Shown: positions 1-9,805, counted from the stretch's first letter. The stretch: 64,000 nucleotides of DNA from Bacillus rhizoplanae (GCF_917563915.1 NZ_CAKJTI010000007.1:120600-184599); one strand, 5' to 3'. Notes: generated by a model from the letters alone, not told the origin. Numbers and translations are program-made.

Positions 1-75
1 TTATTCCCTTGCAACAACGACTATAAATTCTTTATCATGGAGACAGACTGAAAAGAGAAGGAGTAATTGAAACAA

Positions 76-783
76 ATGAATGAAGTAAAGCTTTCAAAAC
101 GATTAGAAGAAGTGGTGCTTGAAATTCCAACAGGTTCCACTGTTGCAGATATTGGTTCGGATCATGCTTATTTACCTTGCTATACGATTTTACATAATAT
201 TGCCACACAAGCGGTAGCGGGAGAGGTTGTAGAAGGTCCGTTCCGTTCTGCTCAAGCTACAGTAGCAGAGTGCGGATTGCAAGATAAAGTGAACGTACGT
301 AAAGGGAATGGCTTAGAAGTAATCGCGCCAGGTGAAGTAGATGTAATTACAATTGCAGGTATGGGTGGTGCGTTAATTCGTGATATTTTAGAGAATGGAA
401 AAGAGAAGCTTATTGGTGTAACTCGTTTAATTCTACAACCTAATATTGCTGCGCATCATATTCGTGAATGGTTTATTGAAAATGGCTGGGAATTAATAAA
501 AGAAAAAATTGTAAAAGAAGACGGGAAGATTTACGAAATTTTAGTAGGGGAACAGGGCAATACCCTTGCACCGTACAATGAGAAAAAAGAAGAAGCTTTA
601 TTAATGGGACCATTTTTAATGAAAGAGAAAAATGAAGCGTTTGTAGAAAAATGGGAGAGCGAGCGAAAAAACTTTAAAAATATTTTCAAGCAATTAGAAC
701 TTGCGACAGAGACAGAAGATACAAAAGCAAAGCGTGCAGAAGTGTTAGAGAAGATACGTATGATTGAGGAGGTTTTATCGTGA
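76..783 (+). CDS. trmK: tRNA (adenine-N1)-methyltransferase TrmK
   Basis: Class I SAM-dependent methyltransferase of the TrmK (YqfN) family, which methylates A22 of tRNA in the cytoplasm. The SAM-binding motif VADIGSDHAYLP lies near the N-terminus, GMGG follows, and the last ~70 residues are a charged helical region typical of the family's C-terminal coiled coil. Two starts are possible. The TTG at 67 is only 3 nt from the GAAGGAG ribosome site (57-63), whereas ATG 76 is 12 nt away and gives the family-like N-terminus MNEVKLSKRL, so I prefer 76. It overlaps the next gene by 4 nt, so translational coupling is likely. Confidence 0.93.
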   Translation: MNEVKLSKRLEEVVLEIPTGSTVADIGSDHAYLPCYTILHNIATQAVAGEVVEGPFRSAQATVAECGLQDKVNVRKGNGLEVIAPGEVDVITIAGMGGALIRDILENGKEKLIGVTRLILQPNIAAHHIREWFIENGWELIKEKIVKEDGKIYEILVGEQGNTLAPYNEKKEEALLMGPFLMKEKNEAFVEKWESERKNFKNIFKQLELATETEDTKAKRAEVLEKIRMIEEVLS

Positions 784-1901
784 GTAAAACGCCGAATGGA
801 TATGAAATCATTTCTTTATTTGAAAGTATGTACCCAAAACATTTAGCAGTCGAAGGTGATAAGGTTGGATTGCAAATTGGGGCATTAAATAAATCGGTAG
901 AGAATGTTTTAATCGCTCTTGATGTAACGGAAGGCGTTGTACAAGAAGCGATAGAAAAAGGGGCGAATTTAATTATTGCTCATCACCCGCTGATTTTTAA
1001 TCCATTAAAAGTAATTCATACAGAGCAAGCATACGGACGTATTATTGAAATGTGTATAAAACATGATATTGCGGTTTATGCTGCTCACACAAATGTGGAT
1101 ATCGCAAAAGGTGGTGTGAATGATTTACTTGCAGATGCTTTAGGGCTGCAGGAAACGGAAGTGCTTGTTCCTACTTATGCAGAAGAAATGAAAAAGCTAG
1201 TTGTATTTGTTCCTTCTTCGCATGCAGAAACAGTACGTCAAGCGATTGGTGACGCAGGAGCAGGTCATATCGGCAATTATAGCCACTGTACGTTTAATAG
1301 TGGGGGGACTGGTACGTTTCTGCCGCAAGAAGGAACGAATCCGTATATCGGAGAGACAGGGCGTTTAGAACAGGTGGAAGAAGTTCGTATTGAAACAATT
1401 ATCCCGGCTTCCTTGCAGCGTAAAATCATGAAAGCAATGCTAGGGGCACATCCGTATGAAGAAGTTGCATACGATATTTATCCGCTAGAGAACAAAGGTG
1501 AAACATTAGGGCTTGGGAAAATTGGATATTTACCACAAGAAATGACATTACAACAGTTTGCAGCGCATGTGAAGGAATCCCTTGAAGTGAAGGGAGCTCG
1601 CGTTGTTGGGAACTTACATGATACTGTGAAGAAAGTAGCGGTACTTGGCGGGGATGGAAATAAATATATAAAGCAAGCGAAGTTTAAAGGAGCAGACGTA
1701 TATGTAACAGGAGATATGTATTATCATGTTGCGCATGATGCGATGATGTTAGGGTTAAATATTGTAGACCCAGGGCATAACGTGGAGAAAGTGATGAAAA
1801 AAGGCGTGCAAAAACAATTACAAGCAAAAGTAGATGAGAGAAAGTTTACTGCGCGTATTCATGCTTCAGAATTACATACCGATCCATTTACATTTGTATA
1901 A
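780..1901 (+). CDS. Nif3-like dinuclear metal protein YqfO (DUF34)
   Basis: 373-aa NIF3/DUF34 protein, often mis-named GTP cyclohydrolase 1 type 2. Metal ligands are visible as AHHPLIF and AAHTNVD in the N-terminal half, and as YYHVAHDA and DPGHNVE near the C-terminus. A PII-like insert (about residues 125-230) separates the halves, as in Bacillus YqfO. The GTG start overlaps the trmK stop (GTGA) and has the ribosome site GAGGAGG. The biochemical role of the family is unsettled; a metal-dependent hydrolase or metal-handling role is inferred only. Confidence 0.9.
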   Translation: MSKTPNGYEIISLFESMYPKHLAVEGDKVGLQIGALNKSVENVLIALDVTEGVVQEAIEKGANLIIAHHPLIFNPLKVIHTEQAYGRIIEMCIKHDIAVYAAHTNVDIAKGGVNDLLADALGLQETEVLVPTYAEEMKKLVVFVPSSHAETVRQAIGDAGAGHIGNYSHCTFNSGGTGTFLPQEGTNPYIGETGRLEQVEEVRIETIIPASLQRKIMKAMLGAHPYEEVAYDIYPLENKGETLGLGKIGYLPQEMTLQQFAAHVKESLEVKGARVVGNLHDTVKKVAVLGGDGNKYIKQAKFKGADVYVTGDMYYHVAHDAMMLGLNIVDPGHNVEKVMKKGVQKQLQAKVDERKFTARIHASELHTDPFTFV

Positions 1902-1912
1902 AATGCAAAGTA

Positions 1913-1945
1913 AAATCCGTTATCTCATAAGATAACGGATTTATT
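1913..1945 (+). terminator. terminator after yqfO
   Basis: A perfect 13-bp stem (1913-1925 with 1930-1942) and a 4-nt loop lie 12 nt after the yqfO stop. The 3' arm ends in TTT with only a weak T tract. Confidence 0.6.
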
Positions 1946-1950
1946 TGTAT

Positions 1951-2050
1951 TATCTCGCTATTTGTGGGAGGATTACTGCCCGTAAAAGCCTGATTGGTGA
2001 GATCTTTCCATCAGTGAGGGGAACCTCACTGATGGAAGTTTCACTTTATT
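1951..2050 (+). repeat. shortened bcr1 repeat
   Basis: Roughly 100-bp bcr1-type repeat that begins TATCTCGCTATTTGTGGG, contains TTACTGCCCGTAAAAGCC, and ends in the hairpin CATCAGTGAGG/CCTCACTGATG plus the signature GGAAGTTTCACTTTAT. The internal CCCACCTC...AGGTAGG arm seen in longer copies is missing. The terminal TTTAT supplies the TAA stop codon of the convergent ispH gene (2046-2048). Confidence 0.8.
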
Positions 2051-2987
2051 TTGCCTTTACTTTTGGTAAGATTTTTTGTAATGGTACGTTTCGCTTACGC
2101 TCCCACGTTGCAGGATTTGTTGGATCGTACTGTTCAAAAAATGCGATTACTTCTTTTGTAATAGGTGTTGGTGTAGAAGCGCCTGCAGTAATAGCGACTG
2201 TTTCTACGCCTTGTAGCCATTCTAATTGAATTTCACTTACATCGGCAACGCGGTATGCTTTTGTGCTGGCAATTTCTTCAGACACTTGTGCAAGACGGTT
2301 AGAGTTATTACTTTTTGGATCGCCAACAACAATTGTTAAATCAGCAGCAGTTGCTTGTTTTGCGACAGCCTCTTGACGCACTTGCGTAGCAAGGCAAATC
2401 TCTTTATGAAATTCTGCTGTTGGAAACTTTTCTTGGATTTTCTCCATAATATGTTGAACATCCCATTGACTCATCGTCGTTTGATTTGTGACCAAAATTT
2501 TATCAGTTGGAATGGTAAGTGTTTCAAGATCTGCTGCTTTCTCAATGAGATGGACAATATCTGGAGCAATCCCAACTGCACCTTCAGGCTCAGGATGTCC
2601 TTTTTTACCGATATAAATAATATGGTAGCCTTCTTCTTTTTTTGCCTCAATTAAGTCGTGTGTTTTTGTTACGTCAGGACATGTCGCATCAATTGTTGTT
2701 AGTCCTTTTTCTTTTGCGCGTTGCTTTACTTCAGGAGATACACCGTGAGCTGTAAAAATAACAGTTCCAGTCTCAATTTTCTCTAAAATATCTAAGCGGC
2801 TTGGGCCATCAAGCGTAATAATGCCATCTTCTTCAAACGCGTCTGTTACGTGTTTGTTATGGACAATCATCCCTAAAATATAAATTGGTCTTGGTAAAGT
2901 TTTATCAAGCGCTGCATTGCGCGCGATGACCATCGCGTCTACAACACCGTAGCAATAGCCGCGAGGGGAAATTTTAACAATTTTCAT
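2046..2987 (-). CDS. ispH: 4-hydroxy-3-methylbut-2-enyl diphosphate reductase
   Basis: IspH (LytB), the final enzyme of the MEP isoprenoid pathway, which reduces HMBPP to IPP and DMAPP with a [4Fe-4S] cluster. The three cluster cysteines are visible at C12, C103 (DATCPDV) and C198 (EICLATQ), with TAHGVSPEV and AGASTPTP as substrate-site motifs. The 313-aa length is normal. ATG is preceded by AAAGGAG 11 nt upstream. The pathway partner ispG lies about 7 kb away. The stop codon comes from the end of a bcr1 repeat. Confidence 0.97.
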   Translation of the reverse strand: MKIVKISPRGYCYGVVDAMVIARNAALDKTLPRPIYILGMIVHNKHVTDAFEEDGIITLDGPSRLDILEKIETGTVIFTAHGVSPEVKQRAKEKGLTTIDATCPDVTKTHDLIEAKKEEGYHIIYIGKKGHPEPEGAVGIAPDIVHLIEKAADLETLTIPTDKILVTNQTTMSQWDVQHIMEKIQEKFPTAEFHKEICLATQVRQEAVAKQATAADLTIVVGDPKSNNSNRLAQVSEEIASTKAYRVADVSEIQLEWLQGVETVAITAGASTPTPITKEVIAFFEQYDPTNPATWERKRNVPLQKILPKVKAK

Positions 2988-3077
2988 GTAATTAATCCGC
3001 TCCTTTAAAAAAGGATTTGTTTTATAAAGTCAATCCTTTTTATTATAAAGGAGAAGGAGGCGGATGACAAAGAAATG

Positions 3078-3779
3078 TTACACATATAATTTTGGTTTAG
3101 GAGTAGTAGGTTGTAAGGTTTCTACGTTTGCATCATCTCCAAGTGTGATTTGAGAAGTAAGTGGCTTGCTTGTAATAGGTATTTGTTTAGGTGGAGTGGG
3201 AGGTATTATTTCGACTTCTTCTGTTTGTTTTTCCTCAGTACTTTTTCCAGATGTAAGTATTTTCATTATGTTAGGAATACTACGGACGATCGGACCATAT
3301 TGTTGCACGACAGGTCCAACAGATTGGGCCATTTGGACAACTTTTTCAACGTTGTTTAGCATTCCAGTGGGGTTTGAAATGAAGTTAGTGAAAAAACTGC
3401 CAATTCCACTAGGTGCACTTCCTGCAGCTCCTCGTATTTCGTTTGCTATCCCTCGTGTTTCATTTGGTGCTATCATTTGAGGTTGCATCATTCTTTGCTG
3501 TGGCTGCTGCTGCTGCATATATGGATTGTTTTGCTGGTATGGTATATTTGAGTACGTTTCCGTTTGTCTATAAGGGGGCATCATATGCATATAATCTGCA
3601 GCTGGTTTCTGTTTTTGAAACAATTTTGCAAGAAATCCTTTCTTTTTAGGCATCATCGGTTGCATACCCGGTGACGGTTGCATACCCGGTGACGGCTGCA
3701 TACCTGGTGACGGATACATCGTATAAGGATAGGGAGGCTGACCGTACATTTGTTGATATGGAGGAGATTTCATACGCAT
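3078..3779 (-). CDS. YqfQ/VrrA-like proline-glutamine-rich protein
   Basis: 233-aa low-complexity protein in the YqfQ position. The N-terminal ~100 residues are rich in P, Q, M and Y and include three tandem copies of a six-residue PSPGMQ-type unit, encoded by 18-bp DNA repeats at 3662-3715. A more conserved region follows (GSFFTNFISNPTGMLNNVEK) and the C-terminus is proline-rich. The B. anthracis repeat-typing locus vrrA encodes a similar repeat protein and, to my recollection, lies next to lytB (ispH), so this is probably its counterpart. The start uses GAAAGGAGG before ATG 3779. Function is unknown; a spore or surface role is only a guess. Confidence 0.75.
   Translation of the reverse strand: MRMKSPPYQQMYGQPPYPYTMYPSPGMQPSPGMQPSPGMQPMMPKKKGFLAKLFQKQKPAADYMHMMPPYRQTETYSNIPYQQNNPYMQQQQPQQRMMQPQMIAPNETRGIANEIRGAAGSAPSGIGSFFTNFISNPTGMLNNVEKVVQMAQSVGPVVQQYGPIVRSIPNIMKILTSGKSTEEKQTEEVEIIPPTPPKQIPITSKPLTSQITLGDDANVETLQPTTPKPKLYV
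3662..3715. repeat. 18-bp x 3 coding tandem repeat
   Basis: Three head-to-tail 18-bp units of the form GCATACC(C/T)GGTGACGG followed by two variable bases. They encode the PSPGMQ repeats of the YqfQ/VrrA-like protein. The unit length is a multiple of three, so copy-number change would preserve the frame. Confidence 0.9.
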
Positions 3780-3957
3780 TAGGAAATCCTCCTTTCTTCA
3801 ATTTGGTAATATACACCACAATATGCAATTGACAGTAAGAAGGTTAGTTTTTCCTCTGAAAAGCTAAACTAAAGATAGATTTTACTGGTAGATTTCGATA
3901 TAATGTTAACTTGACTGATTAATGAACGCAGTAGAAATAAGGAAGAAGGTGGAATGT

Positions 3958-5268
3958 ATGACAGTGCAAACATTTACACAGTATAATTTTCAACCATTTT
4001 TAATAGATGCAATTCGTGAATTACGTTTTTCAGAACCGACAGAAATTCAACAGAAGATTTTCCCGGTCGTGAAAAAGGGCATTAGCATTATCGGGCAATC
4101 ACAAACAGGATCTGGAAAAACACACGCGTATTTACTTCCAACGTTAAATCGTATTGATGCAAGCCGAGAGGAAGTACAGCTCGTAATTACAGCTCCAACT
4201 CGTGAATTAGCACAGCAAATTTATGAAGAAATTGTAAAGATAACAAAGTTTTGTGAAGAAGACAAAATGATTACAGCACGTTGTTTTATCGGTGGGACAG
4301 ATAAACAGCGTTCAATTGAAAAGTTGAAGAAACAACCGCATGTTGTTGTCGGAACACCTGGCCGTATTAAAGATTTAGTGGAAGAGCAAGCGCTATTTGT
4401 ACATACGGCTTCTGTTATTATTGTCGATGAAGCAGATTTAATGCTTGATATGGGCTTTATTCACGATGTGGATAAAATTGCAGTGCGTATGCCGAAAAAT
4501 TTACAAATGCTTGTTTTCTCAGCGACAATTCCGCAAAAGTTAAAACCATTTATGAAGAAATATATGGAGAATCCAGAGCATATTCATATTAATCCGAAGC
4601 AAGTAGCGGCAGTTAATCTTGAACATCATCTTATTCCATCAAGACATCGCAATAAAGTTGAACTTGTGAAAAATATGTTACTGCAATATCAGCCGTATTT
4701 AGCGATTGTGTTTACAAATACAAAGAAAATGGCTGATCAAGTAGCTGATGGCTTAGCAGAGCGCGGTTTAAAAGTTGGTCGTATTCACGGTGATTTATCC
4801 CCTCGTGACCGTAAGAAAATGATGAAACAAGTTCGTGATTTAGAATTCCAATACATTGTAGCCACAGATTTAGCAGCACGTGGTATTGATATCGAGGGAA
4901 TTAGTCATGTTATTAACTATGAAATTCCGTCCGATTTAGATTTCTTTATTCACCGTGTTGGTCGAACTGCACGTGCTGGGTACTCTGGTATTGCAGCAAC
5001 AATTTACGATCCGGCTGATGAAGAAGCATTAGATACTTTAGAGAAGCAACGTCATATTGAATTCCAACATGTTGATTTGCGTGCAGGCGAGTGGATTGAA
5101 TTAGGACCTCGTCGTCGTCGTCAAAGTCGTAAGAAACCGAATGATAAATTAGATGCTATGGCGCAAAAAGTTGTGAAGAAACCGAAAAAAGTAAAACCGA
5201 ACTACAAGAAAAAACTTGAATGGGAACGCGAAAAAATTAAGAAAAAATATAGCAAAAAGAAAAGATAA
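3958..5268 (+). CDS. cshB: DEAD-box RNA helicase CshB
   Basis: 436-aa DEAD-box helicase (YqfR/CshB type), implicated in cold-shock RNA remodelling. The motifs appear in order: Q motif (YNFQPF..AI), SQTGSGKT (~residue 48), PTREL, TPGR, DEAD (~158), SAT, RGID and HRVGRTAR. A lysine-rich tail (KKPKKVKPNYKKK) probably binds RNA. I chose ATG 3958 because of AAGGTGG just upstream and the family-like start MTVQTFTQY; a longer reading from ATG 3922 lacks a ribosome site. A strong terminator overlaps the stop. Confidence 0.95.
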   Translation: MTVQTFTQYNFQPFLIDAIRELRFSEPTEIQQKIFPVVKKGISIIGQSQTGSGKTHAYLLPTLNRIDASREEVQLVITAPTRELAQQIYEEIVKITKFCEEDKMITARCFIGGTDKQRSIEKLKKQPHVVVGTPGRIKDLVEEQALFVHTASVIIVDEADLMLDMGFIHDVDKIAVRMPKNLQMLVFSATIPQKLKPFMKKYMENPEHIHINPKQVAAVNLEHHLIPSRHRNKVELVKNMLLQYQPYLAIVFTNTKKMADQVADGLAERGLKVGRIHGDLSPRDRKKMMKQVRDLEFQYIVATDLAARGIDIEGISHVINYEIPSDLDFFIHRVGRTARAGYSGIAATIYDPADEEALDTLEKQRHIEFQHVDLRAGEWIELGPRRRRQSRKKPNDKLDAMAQKVVKKPKKVKPNYKKKLEWEREKIKKKYSKKKR

Positions 5269-5288
5269 GGGATTCCTTATCTTTTTTT
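5261..5288 (+). terminator. cshB terminator
   Basis: 10-bp stem AAAGATAAGG/CCTTATCTTT with loop GATT, followed by a T run. The cshB stop codon lies in the 5' arm. Confidence 0.9.
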
Positions 5289-5364
5289 GTGGAGAAGTTA
5301 GCAGTGTCAGGTTTCTACAAATTATGCTATCATTATAGCTATTGTATTTATAAGAGGTGATTAC

Positions 5365-6261
5365 ATGTTGAAAATTGGATCTCACGTTTCGATGAGTGGA
5401 AAGAAAATGCTATTAGCGGCAAGTGAGGAAGCTGTATCCTATGGTGCAACAACGTTTATGGTTTATACAGGGGCACCGCAAAACACGAGAAGGAAACCGA
5501 TTGAAGATTTAAATATAGAAGCTGGACGTAAACATATGGAACTTCATGGGATTGAAGAAATCGTTGTTCATGCACCTTATATTATTAATATTGGTAACAC
5601 AACGAAGCCTGAAACATTCCAACTAGGTGTGGATTTTCTTCGTATGGAAATTGAAAGAACATCAGCATTAGGTGCTGCAAAACAAATTGTGCTTCATCCA
5701 GGAGCGCATGTTGGAGCAGGTGCGGATGCAGGAATTCAAAAAATTATTGAAGGATTAAATGAAGTGTTAACAACTGATCAAACGGTGAACATTGCGCTAG
5801 AAACAATGGCTGGAAAAGGAACAGAGTGCGGGCGCAGCTTTGAAGAGCTTGCTAGAATCATTGATGGTGTAACACATAATGAGAAATTATCTGTCTGCTT
5901 TGATACTTGTCATACACATGACGCTGGTTATGATATTGTTAATGATTTTGACGGTGTTTTAAACGAGTTTGATAAAATTATAGGTATTGATCGTTTGCAA
6001 GTATTGCACATTAATGATAGTAAAAATGAGCGCGGTGCTAGCAAAGACCGTCATGAGAATATCGGCTTCGGTCATATTGGTTATAAAACATTGCATCACA
6101 TTGTGCATCATCCACAATTACAGCATGTACCGAAAATTCTTGAAACACCATATGTAGGTGAGGATAAACAAGATAAAAAGCCACCGTATAAATTTGAAAT
6201 TGAGATGCTGAAAAACGGTATGTTTGATGAAGAGATTCTTCAGAAAATTAAAGGTCAATAA
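5365..6261 (+). CDS. nfo: deoxyribonuclease IV (AP endonuclease)
   Basis: 298-aa endonuclease IV, a Zn-dependent TIM-barrel enzyme that cleaves abasic sites in base-excision repair. Zn-ligand motifs include [51 protein letters not shown] and [11 protein letters not shown], all intact. ATG follows AGAGGTG. In B. subtilis nfo is expressed in the forespore; no SigG promoter was analysed here. Confidence 0.97.
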   Translation: MLKIGSHVSMSGKKMLLAASEEAVSYGATTFMVYTGAPQNTRRKPIEDLNIEAGRKHMELHGIEEIVVHAPYIINIGNTTKPETFQLGVDFLRMEIERTSALGAAKQIVLHPGAHVGAGADAGIQKIIEGLNEVLTTDQTVNIALETMAGKGTECGRSFEELARIIDGVTHNEKLSVCFDTCHTHDAGYDIVNDFDGVLNEFDKIIGIDRLQVLHINDSKNERGASKDRHENIGFGHIGYKTLHHIVHHPQLQHVPKILETPYVGEDKQDKKPPYKFEIEMLKNGMFDEEILQKIKGQ

Positions 6262-6290
6262 AAAAGGGGAGAACCCCTTTTTTATTTTGT
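6260..6290. terminator. bidirectional terminator nfo/yqfT
   Basis: AAAAAAGGGG (6260-6269), loop AGAA, CCCCTTTTTT (6274-6283). It is symmetrical and lies between two convergent genes, so it can serve both. Confidence 0.9.
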
Positions 6291-6536
6291 TAATTTTTGG
6301 AATATAATATTGATTTGCTGTGCAGTAGCAGGAGAGGTAACCTTTGCAATTTGTTTTAAAAGTTGCAATCTTTCTTGATTATCATAAATATTAATATGTT
6401 TTCCTTGAATTAATGTAACGATTTTGTCTGCTTGTTCGCTTGTAATAGATACTCCATATTCTGTACTATATTTTAATAATTCTTTAGAAGTCATGGTGTT
6501 TAATTTTTTGTTTACAAACTGTTGAATGAGGTTCAT
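6282..6536 (-). CDS. YqfT-like small protein (DUF2624)
   Basis: 84-aa predicted soluble helical protein (MNLIQQFVNKKLNTMTSKELLKY is split here as MNLIQQFVNKKL then TMTSKELLKY). It matches the size and position of B. subtilis YqfT, DUF2624. A good ribosome site AAAGGAGG precedes the ATG. It is transcribed against its neighbours as a single gene. No catalytic motif is visible and its function is unknown. Confidence 0.75.
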   Translation of the reverse strand: MNLIQQFVNKKLNTMTSKELLKYSTEYGVSITSEQADKIVTLIQGKHINIYDNQERLQLLKQIAKVTSPATAQQINIIFQKLTK

Positions 6537-6685
6537 GGTGCTGCCTCCTTTGTTTTGTCCTCATATCCGAATATATGTAGAATATGCTTGTATATATTCC
6601 AAAGCAGGCTGTTTTCTCATCAGAAAAAGAAGAGTATGCTATAATAAAAGAATAAGACTATATAAAAATCATTTAAGGAGGTAAC

Positions 6686-7564
6686 ATGGAAAAAAAACAG
6701 CATAGAAAAGAAAGTATAATTCATCTTTTGTATCGTCTTGTTATGATTGTAATAGGTGCTGGCTGTGCAGCAGTTGCACTCGAACTATTTTTAATTCCAA
6801 ACAAAATTATTGATGGTGGTATTATTGGTGTTTCCCTCATATTAGATTACCTTACACCAAATATTTGGTGGCTAAGCTTTTCCACTTTAGTTGTAATCCT
6901 CAATTTACCATTTATGTACTCAGGTTATAAGCAAATCGGAAAAACATTTATGTTATCTTCAGTTTTTGCCGTTGTATGTTTAGCTTTCATTGAGTCAACA
7001 TTACATTCTATTCAGCCCTTTACGACAGAGCCGATTTTAGCTACTGTCTTTGGCGGATTAATTTTAGGTGTTGGTGTTGGACTTGTAATTAGGCATGGCG
7101 GTTCATTAGATGGAGCGGAAATTCTAGGTATTTTACTAACAAAGAAATTACCGTTTTCTGTTGGTGAATTTGTGATGTTTATGAATATTTTCGTCTTTTC
7201 TTGGGCGGCATTTGTGTTTGGAGTAGAACAAGCAATGTATTCTGTTATGACATACTATATTGCCTTTAAAACAATTGATACAGTAATTCAAGGTTTAGAT
7301 GAAACAAAAGCAGTTATTATTGTATCAGACTATTATGAAGAGGTATCAAATGCAATTTTACATCGGCTTGGTCGCGGAACAACGAAGTTGGTTGGGAAAG
7401 GTGGCTATACGGATAAAGAAAAAGAAGTCATCTATGCAGTTATTACTCGTTTAGAGGTAACGAAGCTCAAATCGATTGTTCATGAAGTAGATGAAAAGGC
7501 TTTTATTACCATTATGAATACGCAAGAAACAAAAGGTGCAAAATTTAAATCAGCAATTCACTAA
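6686..7564 (+). CDS. YitT-family membrane protein (YqfU-like)
   Basis: 292-aa protein with about five N-terminal transmembrane segments (DUF161/YitT) and a soluble C-terminal DUF2179 domain from about residue 210 ([24 protein letters not shown]). It occupies the yqfU position. Ribosome site AAGGAGGT precedes the ATG, and a TATAAT box is at 6650-6655. Transport substrate is unknown for the family. Confidence 0.88.
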   Translation: MEKKQHRKESIIHLLYRLVMIVIGAGCAAVALELFLIPNKIIDGGIIGVSLILDYLTPNIWWLSFSTLVVILNLPFMYSGYKQIGKTFMLSSVFAVVCLAFIESTLHSIQPFTTEPILATVFGGLILGVGVGLVIRHGGSLDGAEILGILLTKKLPFSVGEFVMFMNIFVFSWAAFVFGVEQAMYSVMTYYIAFKTIDTVIQGLDETKAVIIVSDYYEEVSNAILHRLGRGTTKLVGKGGYTDKEKEVIYAVITRLEVTKLKSIVHEVDEKAFITIMNTQETKGAKFKSAIH

Positions 7565-7592
7565 AAGCAGAGTGATTTTCTCTGCTTTTTGC
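7563..7592 (+). terminator. terminator after yitT-family gene
   Basis: AAAAGCAGAG ... CTCTGCTTTTT hairpin directly after the stop codon. Confidence 0.85.
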
Positions 7593-7671
7593 TATAATAG
7601 TAGGGTTGTCTAAAATGAGAGGGATATTTTAGGACAGATTGGTTTACAAGTCCTAATGAGCTATAATATAA

Positions 7672-7702
7672 TTCAAATAGAAATAAATCGGAATCATTCT
7701 GG
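7672..7702 (+). promoter_or_regulatory. znu promoter with candidate Zur box
   Basis: A -10 box TATAAT is at 7672-7677. Overlapping the expected start site is TCGGAATCATTCTGG (7688-7702), which matches 10 of 14 informative positions of the Bacillus Zur box TCGTAATNATTACGA. Upstream, TTAGGAC (7629-7635) and GTCCTAA (7650-7656) form an inverted repeat. Because zur itself is the third gene downstream, autoregulated zinc repression is the simplest reading. Confidence 0.6.
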
Positions 7703-7722
7703 ATTAAAATAGGTGAGATATA

Positions 7723-8496
7723 ATGGAATATATATTAGAAATCGAGAATTTAACCTTTCGTTATGAAGAGCGAAATGTGTTAGAGAACATTCAATTACAA
7801 GTTCCTAAAGGAGCTTTTTTAGGTTTAGTAGGCCCAAATGGATCGGGAAAATCTACATTATTGAAATGTATATTAGGTATTTTAAAACCGAAGCAAGGAA
7901 CGATTCGGTTGTTTAGTGTCGATAGTAAAAAGTTTAAAAATTGGAATAAAATTGGATATGTTTCACAAAAGGCAAATAGCTTCAACTCTGGATTCCCAGC
8001 AACTGTATTTGAAGTTGTTTCGATGGGACTTGTTTCTAAAAAAGGTTTGTTTCGTTTTTTATCAAAATCTGATAAAGAAAAAGTAAGACAGGCTATCGAC
8101 AATGTTGGAATGAGTGATTTTGCAACTCGGAATATTGGAGAGCTTTCCGGAGGACAACAGCAGCGCGTCTTTATTGCAAGAGCACTTGTCAGCGATCCAG
8201 AGCTATTGATTTTAGATGAACCGACAGTAGGTGTAGACGTAAAAAACGTTGAGAGTTTTTACGAAATGCTTGCACACTTAAATAAGAAATTAGGAATTAC
8301 ACTTATTCTTGTGACGCATGATATTGGCGCGGTAACAGAAAAAGTGACGCATGTGGCTTGCTTAAATCAGCATTTACATTTCCATGGAAATGTAGAGACA
8401 TTCCGAGAGTTAGAAGATGCTGAAATGTCGTTGTTATATGGTCATCATGTTCATCGTTTAGAGCATGATCACGAGCATCACGGGGGGATACGATGA
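7723..8496 (+). CDS. znuC: zinc ABC transporter ATP-binding protein
   Basis: 257-aa ABC ATPase. Walker A GPNGSGKST, Q loop (YVSQKA), signature LSGGQQQR, Walker B LLILDEPTVGVD and the switch histidine (VTHD) are all present. The C-terminus is histidine-rich (HHVHRLEHDHEHH), fitting a metal transporter. It overlaps znuB by 4 nt (ATGA) and is followed by a Fur-family regulator, so zinc rather than manganese is favoured. No solute-binding protein (znuA) is in this cluster. Confidence 0.9.
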   Translation: MEYILEIENLTFRYEERNVLENIQLQVPKGAFLGLVGPNGSGKSTLLKCILGILKPKQGTIRLFSVDSKKFKNWNKIGYVSQKANSFNSGFPATVFEVVSMGLVSKKGLFRFLSKSDKEKVRQAIDNVGMSDFATRNIGELSGGQQQRVFIARALVSDPELLILDEPTVGVDVKNVESFYEMLAHLNKKLGITLILVTHDIGAVTEKVTHVACLNQHLHFHGNVETFRELEDAEMSLLYGHHVHRLEHDHEHHGGIR

Positions 8497-9326
8497 TACA
8501 GGATTTTTTGCAATATGACTTTTTACGAAATTCTTTATATGCTGGAATTTTAATTGGAATTGTTGCCCCGCTGCTAGGTGTTTTTGTTGTAATTCGTCGT
8601 TTATCATTCATTGCTGATGCGTTAAGTCATGTTACGTTGTCAGGTATTGCAGCGAGCTTATTACTAGAAAAAACAGTATTTACCGGTGGCTTTTTAAATC
8701 CATTATATATGGGAATGGTATTTTCTATTGGCGGTGCCTTACTCATTGAAAAATTAAGAACGGTATATAAACATTATCAAGAATTAGCAGTTCCAATTAT
8801 TTTATCAGCTGGTATTGGAATTGGTGTTGTGTTCATTTCGCTTGCGAATGGATTTAATACAGATTTATTTAGTTATTTGTTTGGTAGTGTGAGCGCGGTA
8901 ACAAGCGGCGATTTACTCATTATTGGATTGGTTGCTATTGTTGTGCTCGTTGTTATCATTTCATTATACAAAGAACTGTTCTTATTATCTTTTGATGAAG
9001 AATATGCTGTAGCAACAGGTTTGCGTGCAAAATGGATTCACTTTATTTTTATTATTTTAGTTGCACTTGTGATTGCGGTTTCGATGCGTGTTGTCGGTAT
9101 TCTTCTCGTTTCATCGTTAATGACATTACCAGTTGCAGCGAGTATTCGCATTGCGAAAGGATTTAAGCAAACGATTTTTTACTCTATTGTATTTGGGGAA
9201 ATTTCGGTAGTCGGAGGTATGTTAGCTTCTTATCAGCTTGACATCGCTCCAGGTGGTACAATTGTTGTGTTAGCAGTTCTTATTTTAATTGGTGCAATCT
9301 TATGGGAGAAGAAAAAAACTGCGTAA
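8493..9326 (+). CDS. znuB: zinc ABC transporter permease
   Basis: 277-aa ABC-3 family permease with about eight hydrophobic segments and the typical motif [20 protein letters not shown] near the N-terminus. It is translationally coupled to znuC (ATGA) and lies 13 nt before zur. It forms the membrane channel of the high-affinity zinc importer. Confidence 0.92.
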   Translation: MIQDFLQYDFLRNSLYAGILIGIVAPLLGVFVVIRRLSFIADALSHVTLSGIAASLLLEKTVFTGGFLNPLYMGMVFSIGGALLIEKLRTVYKHYQELAVPIILSAGIGIGVVFISLANGFNTDLFSYLFGSVSAVTSGDLLIIGLVAIVVLVVIISLYKELFLLSFDEEYAVATGLRAKWIHFIFIILVALVIAVSMRVVGILLVSSLMTLPVAASIRIAKGFKQTIFYSIVFGEISVVGGMLASYQLDIAPGGTIVVLAVLILIGAILWEKKKTA

Positions 9327-9339
9327 AGTAGGGATGATT

Positions 9340-9753
9340 ATGAATCTTACAGAAGCTTTACACCTTATGAAGGAGAAAGGCTATAAACATACCGGAAAAA
9401 GAGAAGAGATGCTTCGCCTATTTGCGGCTCACAATAAATATTTAACAGCGAGAGATGTTTTAGCTAATATGAAAGATGATTATCCGGGATTAAGTTTTGA
9501 TACCATTTATCGCAACTTAACTGTATTTGTAGAAATTGGTATTTTGGAACAGACTGAATTAAATGGTGAAAAGCATTTTCGCTTCAAATGTTCTACTACA
9601 GAACACCATCACCATTTCATTTGTTTAGATTGCGGGGGAACGAAGGAAATTACATCGTGTCCAATGGAACTAATGAATAAAGATTTTAAAGGATTTGAAG
9701 TAACTGGGCATAAGTTCGAAATATATGGACGCTGTCCGAAGTGTGCACAATAA
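9340..9753 (+). CDS. zur: zinc uptake regulator Zur (Fur family)
   Basis: 137-aa Fur-family repressor. The winged helix contains SFDTIYRNL; the metal sites are the HHHHFIC segment and two cysteine pairs (CLDCGG and CPKC) for the structural zinc. ATG 9340 is chosen because it gives the Zur-like start MNLTEAL and sits 6 nt after AGTAGGG; ATG 9334 is an alternative. Assignment to Zur rather than Fur or PerR rests on the znuCB neighbours and the Zur box upstream. Confidence 0.9.
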   Translation: MNLTEALHLMKEKGYKHTGKREEMLRLFAAHNKYLTARDVLANMKDDYPGLSFDTIYRNLTVFVEIGILEQTELNGEKHFRFKCSTTEHHHHFICLDCGGTKEITSCPMELMNKDFKGFEVTGHKFEIYGRCPKCAQ

Positions 9754-9789
9754 AAAGCTTGTCAGTTTTGAAACTGACAAGCTTTTTTA
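9753..9789 (+). terminator. znuCB-zur terminator
   Basis: Long perfect stem AAAAAGCTTGTCAGTTT/AAACTGACAAGCTTTTT with a 2-nt loop and T run. It may also terminate convergent ispG. Confidence 0.92.
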
Positions 9790-9805
9790 TTAGAATTTTT
9801 TCACC

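Noticed and set aside
1945-2229. 94-codon ORF on the plus strand
   Set aside because: Runs through a bcr1 repeat and the antisense of ispH.
3063-3152. Short ORF with a good-looking GGAGG site before ATG
   Set aside because: 29 codons, mostly antisense to the conserved end of the YqfQ/VrrA-like gene; the ribosome site is probably chance.
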